In this document: positions 44,941-52,917 of the stretch, one piece after another
Position numbering within the stretch: the first letter of the stretch is position 1
How the letters are laid out: each line of letters begins with the position of its first letter
Assembly (NCBI RefSeq): GCF_025961575.1
Contig: NZ_JAOQNX010000032.1
Location: 1 to 53,598, forward strand
From: Rhodoblastus acidophilus
GTDB lineage: Bacteria; Pseudomonadota; Alphaproteobacteria; Rhizobiales; Beijerinckiaceae
DNA length: 53,598 bases
Direction: 5' to 3'
The notes under the pieces: generated by a model
Databases searched by the model: none
What the model was told of the DNA's origin: nothing
What the model saw: the letters and a program-made list of their open reading frames with translations, nothing else
Position numbers and translations under genes: made by a program

Positions 44941-44952
44941 GAGGGGAAAAAA

Positions 44953-45843
44953 ATGCTGTCGGGGCGGCTTGGACTGGAAAAGGCGCGCATCCCCCATGCG
45001 GATCGGCACGGGCTGGTCTGGCTCGATCGCGGCCGGCTCGATGTCGAAGACGGCTGTCTTCGTTTCGTCACCGCCGGCGGCGACCTCGCGGCGGGTTCTT
45101 ACCAGATTCCGCACCAGGCGGTTTCCATCGTCCTGCTCGGACCGGGATCGAGCGTCACGCACGACGCGCTGCGCCTGCTGGCTCGCCATGGCTGCGCGCT
45201 GGCGGCCATCGGCGAAGGGGCGGTGCGGTTTTACACGGCGCCGCCCCTGCTGCCCGACACTTCGCAGGTCGCGCGGGCGCAAGTGAAGCTCTGGGCCGAC
45301 CCGGAAAGCCGCATGGAGGTGGCGCGCGCCATGTACGCCATTCGCTTCGGTGAAATCGTCCGCACCCGCGACATCGAGGTCTTGCGCGGGCAGGAGGGCG
45401 CGCGGATCAAGCGCAGCTATCAACTCGCCGCCGAGCGCCACGGCATCGTCTGGCGTGGGCGCAATTACGACCGCGAAAACCCCACCGCCGGCGATCTGCC
45501 CAACCAGGCGATCAACCATGCGGCGACCGCCATGCGCGCGGCGGCCTGCGTCGCCGTCGCGGCGGTCGGCGCCATCCCGCAACTCGGTTTTGTTCATGAG
45601 GATTCAGGACAGGCGTTTCCACTCGACATCGCTGATCTCTATCGCCACGACGTCGTACTCGACATCGCTTTTGGGGCCGTCAGGGAGTCCGACAAAAGCG
45701 GCGACTCGATCGAGCGCGCGACCCGACGGCGCGCCGCGATTCTGATGCGGCAAAAATCCGTCATCCCCACCATGATCGATCGGATCAAATTGCTGCTGGG
45801 CGTCGAAAAGGAAGTCGTCGAGTCCGTCCAGGAGCCTGATTGA
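44953..45843 (+). CDS. cas1: CRISPR integrase Cas1 (type I-E)
   Basis: A 296-residue Cas1e, which with Cas2 inserts new spacers at the leader end. The start LSGRLGLEKARIPHADRHGL leads to the beta-domain. The helical catalytic domain contains RGQEGARIKRSYQLAAERHG-like residues, the conserved NQAINHAATAMRAAA with its active-site His, and LDIADLYRHDVVLDIAF with acidic residues that bind metal. All appear intact, so adaptation is probably still possible. The gap of 12 bases from cas6e contains GGAGG as a strong ribosome-binding site. Confidence 0.95.
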   Translation: MLSGRLGLEKARIPHADRHGLVWLDRGRLDVEDGCLRFVTAGGDLAAGSYQIPHQAVSIVLLGPGSSVTHDALRLLARHGCALAAIGEGAVRFYTAPPLLPDTSQVARAQVKLWADPESRMEVARAMYAIRFGEIVRTRDIEVLRGQEGARIKRSYQLAAERHGIVWRGRNYDRENPTAGDLPNQAINHAATAMRAAACVAVAAVGAIPQLGFVHEDSGQAFPLDIADLYRHDVVLDIAFGAVRESDKSGDSIERATRRRAAILMRQKSVIPTMIDRIKLLLGVEKEVVESVQEPD

Positions 45844-46154
45844 TGCCAATGGTCGTCGTCATCACCCGCGATGTCGAACCGCGTTACCGCGGCTTTCTCG
45901 CCTCCGCCATGTTGGAGCTCGCGCCCGGCGTCTACGCCCAGCCGCGCATGAGCGCGGGCGTTCGCGCCCGCATCTGGGGGGTGCTGTCGGATTGGCACGC
46001 CACCCTGCGGCGCGGCGCGATCGTGATGACCTGGGCCGAGAGCGCGGCGAACGGCGGCCTAGGGTTGGCGACCCTCGGTGAACCGGCAAAGGACATCGTG
46101 GCCCACGACGCCATGCTTCTGGTGCGCCGCCCCCTTTCGCCGAACAACGGATAG
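45843..46154 (+). CDS. cas2: CRISPR adaptation protein Cas2 (type I-E)
   Basis: A 103-residue Cas2 of the I-E (CT1978) type, the structural partner of Cas1. MVVVITRDVEPRYRGFLASA, MLELAPGVYAQPRMSAGVRA and RIWGVLSDWHATLRRGAIVM are typical of the family, with the ferredoxin-like fold. The ATG at 45843 shares one base with the cas1 stop. The array starts 53 bases after its stop. Confidence 0.94.
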   Translation: MPMVVVITRDVEPRYRGFLASAMLELAPGVYAQPRMSAGVRARIWGVLSDWHATLRRGAIVMTWAESAANGGLGLATLGEPAKDIVAHDAMLLVRRPLSPNNG

Positions 46155-46207
46155 TTGGCGCGCTGTTTGAAATCGTTTACAAGCAAATCAATGACTTCCG
46201 AGTCAGA
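46155..46207 (+). promoter_or_regulatory. CRISPR leader
   Basis: The 53 bases between cas2 and the first repeat are AT-richer than the genes around them. The cas2-proximal position and the repeat direction (same orientation as the cas operon, GGTTCCCCC first) show that this is the leader end where new spacers enter. The promoter for the array probably lies here or within the end of cas2. Confidence 0.7.
46186..46198 (+). promoter_or_regulatory. IHF-like site in the CRISPR leader
   Basis: AATCAATGACTTC matches 12 of 13 positions of the IHF consensus WATCARNNNNTTR and lies 10 bases before the first repeat. In E. coli type I-E, IHF bends the leader next to the first repeat to guide Cas1-Cas2, so the position fits a role in adaptation. 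Confidence 0.5.
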
Positions 46208-47822
46208 GGTTCCCCCGCACACGCGGGGATAGGCCCGCTCCCGTCGCCGCTGATCTGGTCTCCATCGTGGTTCCCCCGCACACGCGGGGATAGGCCCGGT
46301 CCAGCTCGATGCCGAGCGCCTGGCGCATCGGTTCCCCCGCACACGCGGGGATAGGCCCCGAACCGCTGCCCCCCACGCATCCGCCGCTGCGGTTCCCCCG
46401 CACACGCGGGGATAGGCCCATCGAAGGATAGGTTTTCCTGCTTGCCCGTCTGGTTCCCCCGCACACGCGGGGATAGGCCCGATGTAGAGTTGATGATCGC
46501 TGAATTCGTGACGGTTCCCCCGCACACGCGGGGATAGGCCCGCTGATCAAGTTGGCTCCCGCCTCTGGTCTTAGGTTCCCCCGCACACGCGGGGATAGGC
46601 CCCGTTCCAAAGAGCAGCGTGCTAATCGGGTCCAGGTTCCCCCGCACACGCGGGGATAGGCCCCTGAGGCCGCTGAGCCGCCGACAAACGCTTACGGTTC
46701 CCCCGCACACGCGGGGATAGGCCCAACTCTCGTCTGGCGGAACCGCGCGGCTGTCCGGTTCCCCCGCACACGCGGGGATAGGCCCGGACCCGACGTCGAT
46801 CACGTCGATCATCAACAGGTTCCCCCGCACACGCGGGGATAGGCCCAAAGCTGAAATCAGGGCGTGCGGCGAGGATGTGGTTCCCCCGCACACGCGGGGA
46901 TAGGCCCCGGTTTTGGACGAGCTCGAACACCGGCTTGGCGGTTCCCCCGCACACGCGGGGATAGGCCCTTGATCAGGCAAAATTCGCCGCCGACGCCGTC
47001 GGTTCCCCCGCACACGCGGGGATAGGCCCAGACGATCAATAATGGCGAAACGGGCCAAGCCGGTTCCCCCGCACACGCGGGGATAGGCCCATTTAGATTG
47101 TCCTTGGGTTATTCAGCCGGCGGGTTCCCCCGCACACGCGGGGATAGGCCCCCGCGCTTCTGAATTGCGCTGGTAATCCCCCAGGTTCCCCCGCACACGC
47201 GGGGATAGGCCCCCTCCGCGAGCACATATCCGCCCTGCGCAGGGGGTTCCCCCGCACACGCGGGGATAGGCCCGAATTTGACCCGAATTGTCCGCATGGG
47301 CACCAGGTTCCCCCGCACACGCGGGGATAGGCCCCGTGCGCTCCTTGTAGATTTGCGACGCGATCAGGTTCCCCCGCACACGCGGGGATAGGCCCGGCGG
47401 GACGCCGACGACCACGGGCGCGACATCGGTTCCCCCGCACACGCGGGGATAGGCCCCTCATGAACAAGGCCGGCTGACGCCATGACTCGGTTCCCCCGCA
47501 CACGCGGGGATAGGCCCGGCAATTGGAGCGGAACCGCGCTCGGCGTCACGGTTCCCCCGCACACGCGGGGATAGGCCCGCCATGGCGATCATGCTGGCGA
47601 CGATGAGAGAGGTTCCCCCGCACACGCGGGGATAGGCCCAATCAGGTCTCGGTGACGATCGCGGCGAACCGGGTTCCCCCGCACACGCGGGGATAGGCCC
47701 AGGTTGTCGCCGTCGTCAACGGGCAGGGCCGGGGTTCCCCCGCACACGCGGGGATAGGCTCCTGGAAGGGCCAGGGCTGGGCCGGGGATATGTGGTTCCC
47801 CCGCACACGCGGGGATAGGCCC
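46208..47822 (+). CRISPR. Type I-E CRISPR array, 27 repeats and 26 spacers
   Basis: The repeat is 29 bases: GGTTCCCCCGCACACG followed by CGGGGATAGGCCC, with the hairpin CCCCGC-ACAC-GCGGGG. Repeats start at 46208 and every 61 bases after that up to 47794, so all 26 spacers are exactly 32 bases. Only the 26th repeat (47733) differs noticeably, ending GGCTC and not GGCCC. This fits the leader lying on the left, as variants collect at the old end. The leader-distal end is followed by a shortened, degenerate repeat-like piece at about 47851-47865. No spacer was noticed to match the rest of the window by eye. Confidence 0.98.
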
Positions 47823-47935
47823 AAGACCAGCATTCAGCGGTTTGGCGACCCGGGCACACGCGGCGCATGTCAATAGGGTCACTGGAGTCTCGCCCGATGA
47901 TCAGACTTGAAGACCGCCGCGCAGGCCTTGGTGCG

Positions 47936-48253
47936 TCATCGCGTCTCACCAAAGCTCATGCCGAAAGTGGGGCCTATAGTGGGGCCAATCGGGCAAAGGC
48001 ATTCAAAACGCCTTTGTTTCCAGTTATTTGTGGAGTGGTCTTGGTGGAGCTGAGGGGAGCTTCCGCTGCTGTCCATGGGACTCTCGGCGCGATCAAGGTC
48101 GGTGTGGCGGACGATATAGGGAACGTTACCGCTGAATTGTTCGGTCATCAGGGGCCTCATGCTGTCCGGGAAATCGAGCGGGATGGCCAATCCAAACTTA
48201 TAGAGCAGGCTCCGCATTTTGCGACACGAGATCGGATGTCCGCTCGTGGTCAA
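47936..48253 (-). CDS. Hypothetical protein of the right flank
   Basis: A 105-residue frame from TTG 48253: SGHPISCRKMRSLLYKFGLA then IPLDFPDSMRPLMTEQF and NVPYIVRHTDLDRAES. Codon use in the middle is GC-rich in third positions, like real genes of this genome, which supports coding. It follows the end of another frame (ending DINAANR, stop 48266-48268) on the same strand. The product is not recognised. The C-terminal part has odd composition and may be out of frame. Confidence 0.4.
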   Translation of the reverse strand: MTTSGHPISCRKMRSLLYKFGLAIPLDFPDSMRPLMTEQFSGNVPYIVRHTDLDRAESPMDSSGSSPQLHQDHSTNNWKQRRFECLCPIGPTIGPTFGMSFGETR

Positions 48254-48265
48254 ATCACCGGTTGG

Positions 48266-48370
48266 CTGCGTTGATGTCCTCGGCCATCTGGGCGTCGGTC
48301 GTCTTTGCAGTTTGCTTGATCTGGCTCACGAGGGGAATGGCCGGAGACTCGGCGACGAAGAACTGATCTC
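48266..48370 (-). pseudogene. C-terminal end of a broken small gene
   Basis: The minus-strand frame DQFFVAESPAIPLVSQIKQT, then AKTTDAQMAEDINAANR, stops at 48266-48268 and reads like a true protein end. Immediately upstream an in-frame stop blocks it, while another frame carries a continuation-like segment EPAKIPLVIEIS. This suggests a frameshifted gene about 48,266-48,560. The family is not known. Confidence 0.35.
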
Positions 48371-48372
48371 AA

Positions 48373-48678
48373 TCACGAGCGGTATTTTGGCCGGCTCGCG
48401 CGGCGCAAGCGCGAGGCCGAGCAAAATGCACTCGTGATTGTTGGCCGAACGAGGCGCGCAGCAGCCGAGGTCGGGCACTGTATCACGCTTGACGAGATGT
48501 GTTCTGTTGAGCCGGAAGCTTCGCTTGGCGCGAGGCGCCAATCAAAGCTCCCGCCTGCAACGACTGGGCATGTCGTCTTCGCCGGGCAGGCCGACGAGAC
48601 GACAAGCCAGTCGTTGTCACGAAAATAGCTTATATATAAAGGCATGTAATTGCGTGACATATCTGGCCGAGCGGTCAT
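48373..48678 (-). CDS. Small hypothetical protein overlapping the helicase-like gene
   Basis: The frame starts at ATG 48678, which overlaps the stop of the upstream ATPase/helicase-like gene by four bases (ATGA), and encodes 101 residues. The N-terminus MTARPDMSRNYMPLYISYF resembles the opening of several phage and plasmid small proteins. From about residue 30 the sequence has no protein-like pattern and may be frameshifted. It is probably part of the same operon as the upstream gene. Function unknown. Confidence 0.4.
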   Translation of the reverse strand: MTARPDMSRNYMPLYISYFRDNDWLVVSSACPAKTTCPVVAGGSFDWRLAPSEASGSTEHISSSVIQCPTSAAARLVRPTITSAFCSASRLRRASRPKYRS

Positions 48679-50078
48679 GTCGCCGCCTTTTGTCTGGCTC
48701 GTTGGGCGGCCTTTCGTTCTGCTGCTGATTTGGCCGCGCCCGTCGGTTTCCGCCCCGGCTTTTTCTTTGGTTGCGCGGCCAACAGATTTACCGGCGGCTC
48801 GTTCGCGACCTCGCCCCCCTGCAAGGGCTCGACGTGGCAACCCGGCAATTTCGTCTCAAGCCATTCCGCCGTGCCCTTGTCCATGACGAGGCATTCGACG
48901 GGCTCTTGTGAATCCGGAATCCGGAGATTGGAGCGATAGAGCCCTTGGTAGACCACGTCTCGATACATGTCGTTCTGCACCTCCTCCGCCGTGACGTGCA
49001 GAATGTCATTCAGGAATTTGAGATGCGCCGGGTCCGGGTTGATGGCCGCGAAGGCGGCGAAATGATGGATGTGGGTATAGGAGTTCAGGCCGTGCGGCGA
49101 ACCGGGCAAGATCGTCGCGGTTTCCCAGTTTTTGAAATCCTTCGCCTTGTCCTTGTTGCGCATGACGAGGACGGGGTTGTCGCCGACGTGCTGCTTGACG
49201 GATTCGAGCGCGAATTTGCCGATGTTGATGTCTTTGCCTTCGACCGTGATGCAGCTATCGCGAAACGCCTTCGACCAGCCGTCTCGGTCGTAAACGTAGC
49301 GGATCGTCAGCCGCTCGCAGTTCTCGTGGGACGAAAACCGCAGCTTCATGCTGTCATCCGGGATGAATGTGACGCCCTCGTTCCGTTCCCAAGACTTCAC
49401 CAGAATCTTCTCGTGGAAATTGGCTGAGGCCATGACCACCTTGCCGAAGCCCCTGAACAGGCTGGGGAGCAAGACCGACGTGGTCCGGAGGGTTCCTTCC
49501 TCGTTCATCTCGCAGTGAACCCGCCAGTGCTCGGACACGACGCGCGAGGCGACGCCTTGATAAACCTTCCAGACGGCGTCGCGCTTCTCGTTTTTGGCGA
49601 GCTTTTCGGGGTGAGCGTCGGGGCCTGTGCCGGGAACGAGGAGCCCGTCCTGCATCTCGAAGTGACGGAAGAAGGTCGCGCGCGTGTCGCGCTCGGGCAA
49701 GCGCAGTTCCTCGATCTTCACGTAATCGCTGGGAATCTCGTCAACGTAGACCGTCCAGCGGCCCGGCATGGGAACATGGCCCAGCCGCAGCATGGCGGCA
49801 TGCGTCGTGAAGACGATCTCGCCGTGGGAATGGGTGTCGCGAAAATGCTGGGTCAGATCGGCGACCACCTTGGTGGTGGCGTCGCCGTGGAACCGCTCGA
49901 CCTGAAAATCGGGGCCGACCTCCTCCGAGATCGTTTTTTCGATCAGTTCCTTCGTCGGCTGGACGATCAGGATTTTCTCGTTGTCGTCGGCGGCGGCGTG
50001 TTTGGCCTGCTCGGCGATGACGTGGGTTTTACCGGCGGAGCAAGGCGCGTCGCAGCAGTAGAGGTTTGAATTTTCCAA
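48675..50078 (-). CDS. Phage/plasmid helicase-like ATPase
   Basis: A 467-residue protein. DAPCSAGKTHVIAEQAKHAA is a Walker A-type loop, and WTVYVDEIPSDYVKIEE is a DExx-type Walker B. FTTHAAMLRLGHVP and LVMRNKDKAKDF fit superfamily 2 motifs. The tail is very basic (KKKPGRKPTGAAKSAAERKA), as in DNA-binding replication proteins. Similar proteins occur in integrated plasmids and phages; a replication or mobilisation role is likely. The start is TTG at 50078 with AGGA 10 bases upstream. The leader of this gene can form an intrinsic terminator, listed separately. The C-terminus overlaps the next gene by 4 bases. Confidence 0.7.
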   Translation of the reverse strand: MENSNLYCCDAPCSAGKTHVIAEQAKHAAADDNEKILIVQPTKELIEKTISEEVGPDFQVERFHGDATTKVVADLTQHFRDTHSHGEIVFTTHAAMLRLGHVPMPGRWTVYVDEIPSDYVKIEELRLPERDTRATFFRHFEMQDGLLVPGTGPDAHPEKLAKNEKRDAVWKVYQGVASRVVSEHWRVHCEMNEEGTLRTTSVLLPSLFRGFGKVVMASANFHEKILVKSWERNEGVTFIPDDSMKLRFSSHENCERLTIRYVYDRDGWSKAFRDSCITVEGKDINIGKFALESVKQHVGDNPVLVMRNKDKAKDFKNWETATILPGSPHGLNSYTHIHHFAAFAAINPDPAHLKFLNDILHVTAEEVQNDMYRDVVYQGLYRSNLRIPDSQEPVECLVMDKGTAEWLETKLPGCHVEPLQGGEVANEPPVNLLAAQPKKKPGRKPTGAAKSAAERKAAQRARQKAAT

Positions 50079-50083
50079 AAGTG

Positions 50084-50097
50084 ATTGTTCCTACAAT
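50084..50097 (-). promoter_or_regulatory. Ribosome-binding site held in a small hairpin loop
   Basis: On the minus strand ATTGT-AGGA-ACAAT forms a perfect 5-base stem whose 4-base loop is the AGGA ribosome-binding site of the helicase-like gene, 10 bases before its TTG start. The GTAGGAA part is also complementary to the loop of the preceding terminator. Confidence 0.55.
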
Positions 50098-50142
50098 AAA
50101 AAAGCGAAGCCCTGCCTGCGTGTAGGAAGCCGCAGACAGGGC
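50098..50142 (-). terminator. Intrinsic terminator (candidate attenuator) in the leader of the helicase-like gene
   Basis: Read on the minus strand, GCCCTGTCTGCG, loop GCTTCCTACA, and CGCAGGCAGGGC form a 12-base stem with one G-U pair. Five bases later comes a run of six T. It ends about 20 bases before the start codon of the gene it precedes, so it would stop transcription before the gene unless it is prevented from folding. The loop TTCCTAC is complementary both to GUAGGAAG upstream (50187-50194) and to the ribosome-binding region GTAGGAA downstream. Confidence 0.65.
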
Positions 50143-51077
50143 CATGCGACGGGGGAACCCCCTTCGAAATCGCTCAGACACAATTACTTCCTACGGTAAT
50201 GTCTATCAACTATTTATATAGCATATTCAGAGCACGCGTTCCGACCGCAATAAAAATCGCGACACACCATCCTGTCATCGTTGCGCGCAGACATACCGGG
50301 TTGCTGGCGTCACTATTTTAATTTTGTTTGATGTGAAATTGTTTTGTTGAGGCCGACCGGGGCGAATTGGTAACGTAACAATACGGTGCGGCTTCTGCAT
50401 TTTAAAGCCACCCCAAACATTCCGCCAAATGACCGCATACAATCCCAATCTGACTCTCGGCGCGCCCCTCTCGATCCCGGCGCCACCACCTCCACCCACT
50501 TCGTCCCCGTCCTGCCGCCAGCCGGGATCGCCGCACGCGCGCGCCAATGATCCGTGGCGCCGATCGTATCCGTGCCCAGCCAAGCCACGACCCGGAAAAA
50601 TCCACTCTGGTGGAAAATTGCCGACCTCGGGCGCAGGTCGGGAGAACCCGGAAGGCGGGAACCGAAATCGCCACACGGATGAAATCCAACGTCGACGCCG
50701 TCGGACTAAGAATGTGTGAAGCCGCAGATCGCCAGATTTGTTGCACACTGAAGAACAGTTTTGGCGGCGACGCTGATGCCGATCCAGCCCTATGCTTCGT
50801 AGTCGCCGTCTCTTTTAACTACAGTCTAAAGAAAGCCCGGTGAGACGCCGAAAAATTTCTTACAAGGGTCGTCTTCAGGCTTCCAATACGGTATGATCCC
50901 GAAGTCTTAGGCCCTATCAAGACACGCGACGGGGAGAGGAATGGCGAAGGTTTAAGAGTCCCGTTCGTCGTCAGATTTATCTGACATGCGTGCAGCGAAG
51001 CTTCCGACCTGAATACAGCGGCGACATCCGCCAACAATCCACCTCAGTGGATTGTTGATAGGCGCGTCAATTTTGGT
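50143..51077. other. Gene-poor region between the helicase-like gene and the regulator
   Basis: About 930 bases without a supported gene; the open frames on both strands lack protein-like patterns. The left part (50,150-50,350) is AT-rich with TATATAAATA at 50211-50220 on the minus strand as a -10-like site, and a small hairpin GGGGG-AA-CCCCC at 50151-50162. The right part ends in the strong inverted repeat listed next. It probably holds the promoter and leader of the helicase-like gene and perhaps a replication site. Confidence 0.45.
51032..51057 (-). terminator. Hairpin after the winged-helix regulator gene
   Basis: CAACAATCCAC-CTCA-GTGGATTGTTG is a perfect 11-base stem with a 4-base loop, 20 bases after the minus-strand stop at 51078. 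No T-run is next to it. It is most simply a terminator, but a protein-binding dyad cannot be excluded. Confidence 0.55.
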
Positions 51078-51626
51078 TCAATCTTGCGCTTCTGCGCGTT
51101 TGCTTACTTTTGCAACAGCAAGCAGCAGCAGAGCACCCTCGTCGTATGGCTCGAATGGCTCGCTGTTGCCGGGCGCGAGGTCGGCGAGAACTTGCTTGAT
51201 CAAAGCCACGCCTTTCGTTGTGAGAAAATAGGGAGCCGCCCGACCCTCGAATAAAAACTCGCCGCTGGTGATGAGGCCCAGCCCTTTGCTGGTCTTAACG
51301 CCGTGAACACGCCCCCGCTCCGTCAGCACCTCAAGAATTCTGGTCGCACCAGATGCAGTGAGCCCGAATTCTTCCGCAATTTTTTTAACGGTCGGTATGC
51401 GCCGCCAGTCACGCGCCGCAGTCTCCCGCGCAATGAAGAGCAGCGCCAGAAAGCCGGGAAGCGTCAGTTCGGGGGCAGCTTTTCGGATTTTGTAAAAACA
51501 CGCGTAGAGCGCGGCCAAACTAAGTTCATGAAATTTTTCGGCTTCCACACTCAACTCCTTACGTCCGATACAATTTGGATTATACCATATGGAGGCGATA
51601 AGCTCAAACGGATTTTTTATACTCAT
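51078..51626 (-). CDS. Winged-helix (MarR-like) transcriptional regulator
   Basis: A 182-residue protein with a helix-turn-helix of the MarR type: LPGFLALLFIARETAARDW, then IPTVKKIAEEFGLTASGATR (recognition helix region) and ILEVLTERGRVHGVKTSKGL. The C-terminus FLTTKGVALIKQVLADLAPG is like the wing and dimer helices. It is divergent from the DUF3102-like gene with 68 bases between them, where a 12-base palindrome could be its operator. The start is uncertain: ATG 51626 has no clear ribosome-binding site, and GTG in the ELSVEAE region (about 51,550) is an alternative. Confidence 0.7.
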   Translation of the reverse strand: MSIKNPFELIASIWYNPNCIGRKELSVEAEKFHELSLAALYACFYKIRKAAPELTLPGFLALLFIARETAARDWRRIPTVKKIAEEFGLTASGATRILEVLTERGRVHGVKTSKGLGLITSGEFLFEGRAAPYFLTTKGVALIKQVLADLAPGNSEPFEPYDEGALLLLAVAKVSKRAEAQD

Positions 51627-51639
51627 ATGGATTGACTAT

Positions 51640-51651
51640 CGACATATGTCG
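51640..51651. promoter_or_regulatory. Palindrome between divergent regulator and DUF3102-like genes
   Basis: CGACATATGTCG is a perfect 12-base palindrome in an AT-rich spacer (TATATATATG follows). It is placed where the regulator could bind to control both divergent genes. A related CATATG core occurs at 51585-51592 (CCATATGG), inside the start of the regulator gene. Confidence 0.45.
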
Positions 51652-51694
51652 TATATATATGACCGCTATAACGTAAGCGCAAGGAATTTTTCCA

Positions 51695-52486
51695 ATGACC
51701 GAACCATCGAGCATCGTCCCCCTTTTTGAAGCCTTGCCGCCCCGAGTGGAGGGCGACAAGGCTGCCATAGCGGAGCAATTGGCCAACGAGATCAGTGCTG
51801 CCGCCGCAACAGCCAAGAAGGCGTCGAAGGAGTCGCTGATTCACTACAGAACGATCGGCGACAAGCTCAACGAGGCCAAAGACCTTCTGGGTTACGGAGG
51901 ATTCGGAACGTGGGCGGAAAGCCATGGATTCAAGCCCGAATGGCGCAGACTTCTGATGAAACTCGCCGAAAACTGGAGTGTGGTTGAAGCGTACTTGGAA
52001 ACGAGCGACGAGCCGGACTTTGGTTACGGCGTCAGAGCGATTTGTAAACTCATCGACAGGCATTTAGCCCGGTGCGGAGCCAACGCGGACAACCAGCAAG
52101 TGCCCGCAGATGAGCAGGCAACAGTTCGGGAGAAGGCGCAAACCTCGCCTGCCGAACGGGTGTGCAGCAATAGGTCCGCCGCGATCGCCAGCGGCTACCG
52201 GCCTCACGCCGAACCTGAAGAGCCGTCACAGCCCGGAGCGCGCGAGGCGCAGCAATCGAGAGCAGCGATCCTCGCGGAAGAAAACGCGCGGCTCGCCGCA
52301 GACCTAACGGCGGCGAAAGAGCAGATCGAAGCTCTGCGGCGCGAACGCGATGAGTTGTCAGGGCGTTGCGATGCGCTGGAAGCGGAAGTCGCGGCGCTAA
52401 AGGCGAACGAGGCAAAATTCTTCACCGGTGAAATTTTGCCGCAGAACGCTCTCGATAGCAGCGCACAATTCCCCCCGACGCTTTGA
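51695..52486 (+). CDS. DUF3102-like protein with coiled-coil C-terminus
   Basis: A 263-residue protein. The N-terminal part ESLIHYRTIGDKLNEAKDLL followed by GYGGFGTWAESHGF and RLLMKLAENW resembles DUF3102 proteins of phages and plasmids, thought to be replication- or control-linked. The middle is polar and probably flexible. Residues about 185-250 (ILAEENARLAADLTAAKEQI, then EALRRERDELSGRCDALEAE) form a strong coiled coil. AAGGAA lies 11 bases upstream of the ATG. Role unknown; the position opposite a regulator suggests a conditional element gene. Confidence 0.65.
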   Translation: MTEPSSIVPLFEALPPRVEGDKAAIAEQLANEISAAAATAKKASKESLIHYRTIGDKLNEAKDLLGYGGFGTWAESHGFKPEWRRLLMKLAENWSVVEAYLETSDEPDFGYGVRAICKLIDRHLARCGANADNQQVPADEQATVREKAQTSPAERVCSNRSAAIASGYRPHAEPEEPSQPGAREAQQSRAAILAEENARLAADLTAAKEQIEALRRERDELSGRCDALEAEVAALKANEAKFFTGEILPQNALDSSAQFPPTL

Positions 52487-52570
52487 CGAGGCGTGGTGCC
52501 GCGCCAATCAGCGCAAAGTTAATTTTAGTTCATTTGGCGACTCCGCATTGGCTTAGAAAGGTTTTTCAAA

Positions 52571-52855
52571 ATGGCGGCTGGACTTAGCAAGCGATTACAA
52601 AAGCTCTGGGATGACAACTCGTCAGCAACTGATTGGGAAACTAATTGGAAGGTGCGCAAGACGTTCCCCCACCAATTTGGTTTCCCCTTGACCACAAGTC
52701 CTGCTTACTTCGCCGACGCCCTCAAGATGTTCGGGACAGAATTCAGCCACGTTGGTTCTAAAATTACAGAAACAGGCCGATGGCATTTGTTAATAGATGA
52801 CATTGACGAATTTCCGCTCTCGCGATCAGACGAGTTTTCGCGTCAGGGGCACTGA
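52571..52855 (+). CDS. Small hypothetical protein
   Basis: A 94-residue soluble protein, KRLQKLWDDNSSATDWETNW then FADALKMFGTEFSHVGSKIT. AAAGG lies 12 bases before the ATG, which supports translation. Composition is protein-like and less GC-rich than the backbone, fitting acquired DNA. Not recognised. Confidence 0.5.
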   Translation: MAAGLSKRLQKLWDDNSSATDWETNWKVRKTFPHQFGFPLTTSPAYFADALKMFGTEFSHVGSKITETGRWHLLIDDIDEFPLSRSDEFSRQGH

Positions 52856-52917
52856 GGTTCTGGTGACTTGTGAGACGCGGACGCGGCTCCGCTTAAACGC
52901 TTATAGGATGCTTGCCT

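Noticed and set aside
46177-47564. Several minus-strand frames across the CRISPR array with repeated GLSPRVRGN and PIPACAGEP
   Set aside because: They are translations of the 29-base repeats; the 61-base period rotates the frame and gives the well-known false proteins of such arrays.
47867-48274. A 135-residue plus-strand frame right of the CRISPR array
   Set aside because: No ribosome-binding site or family pattern; the minus strand has better codon use here.
50275-50748. A 157-residue minus-strand frame and overlapping plus-strand frames
   Set aside because: Arg/Gly/Pro-rich with no start signal or domain pattern; several frames are open at once, as in non-coding GC-rich DNA.
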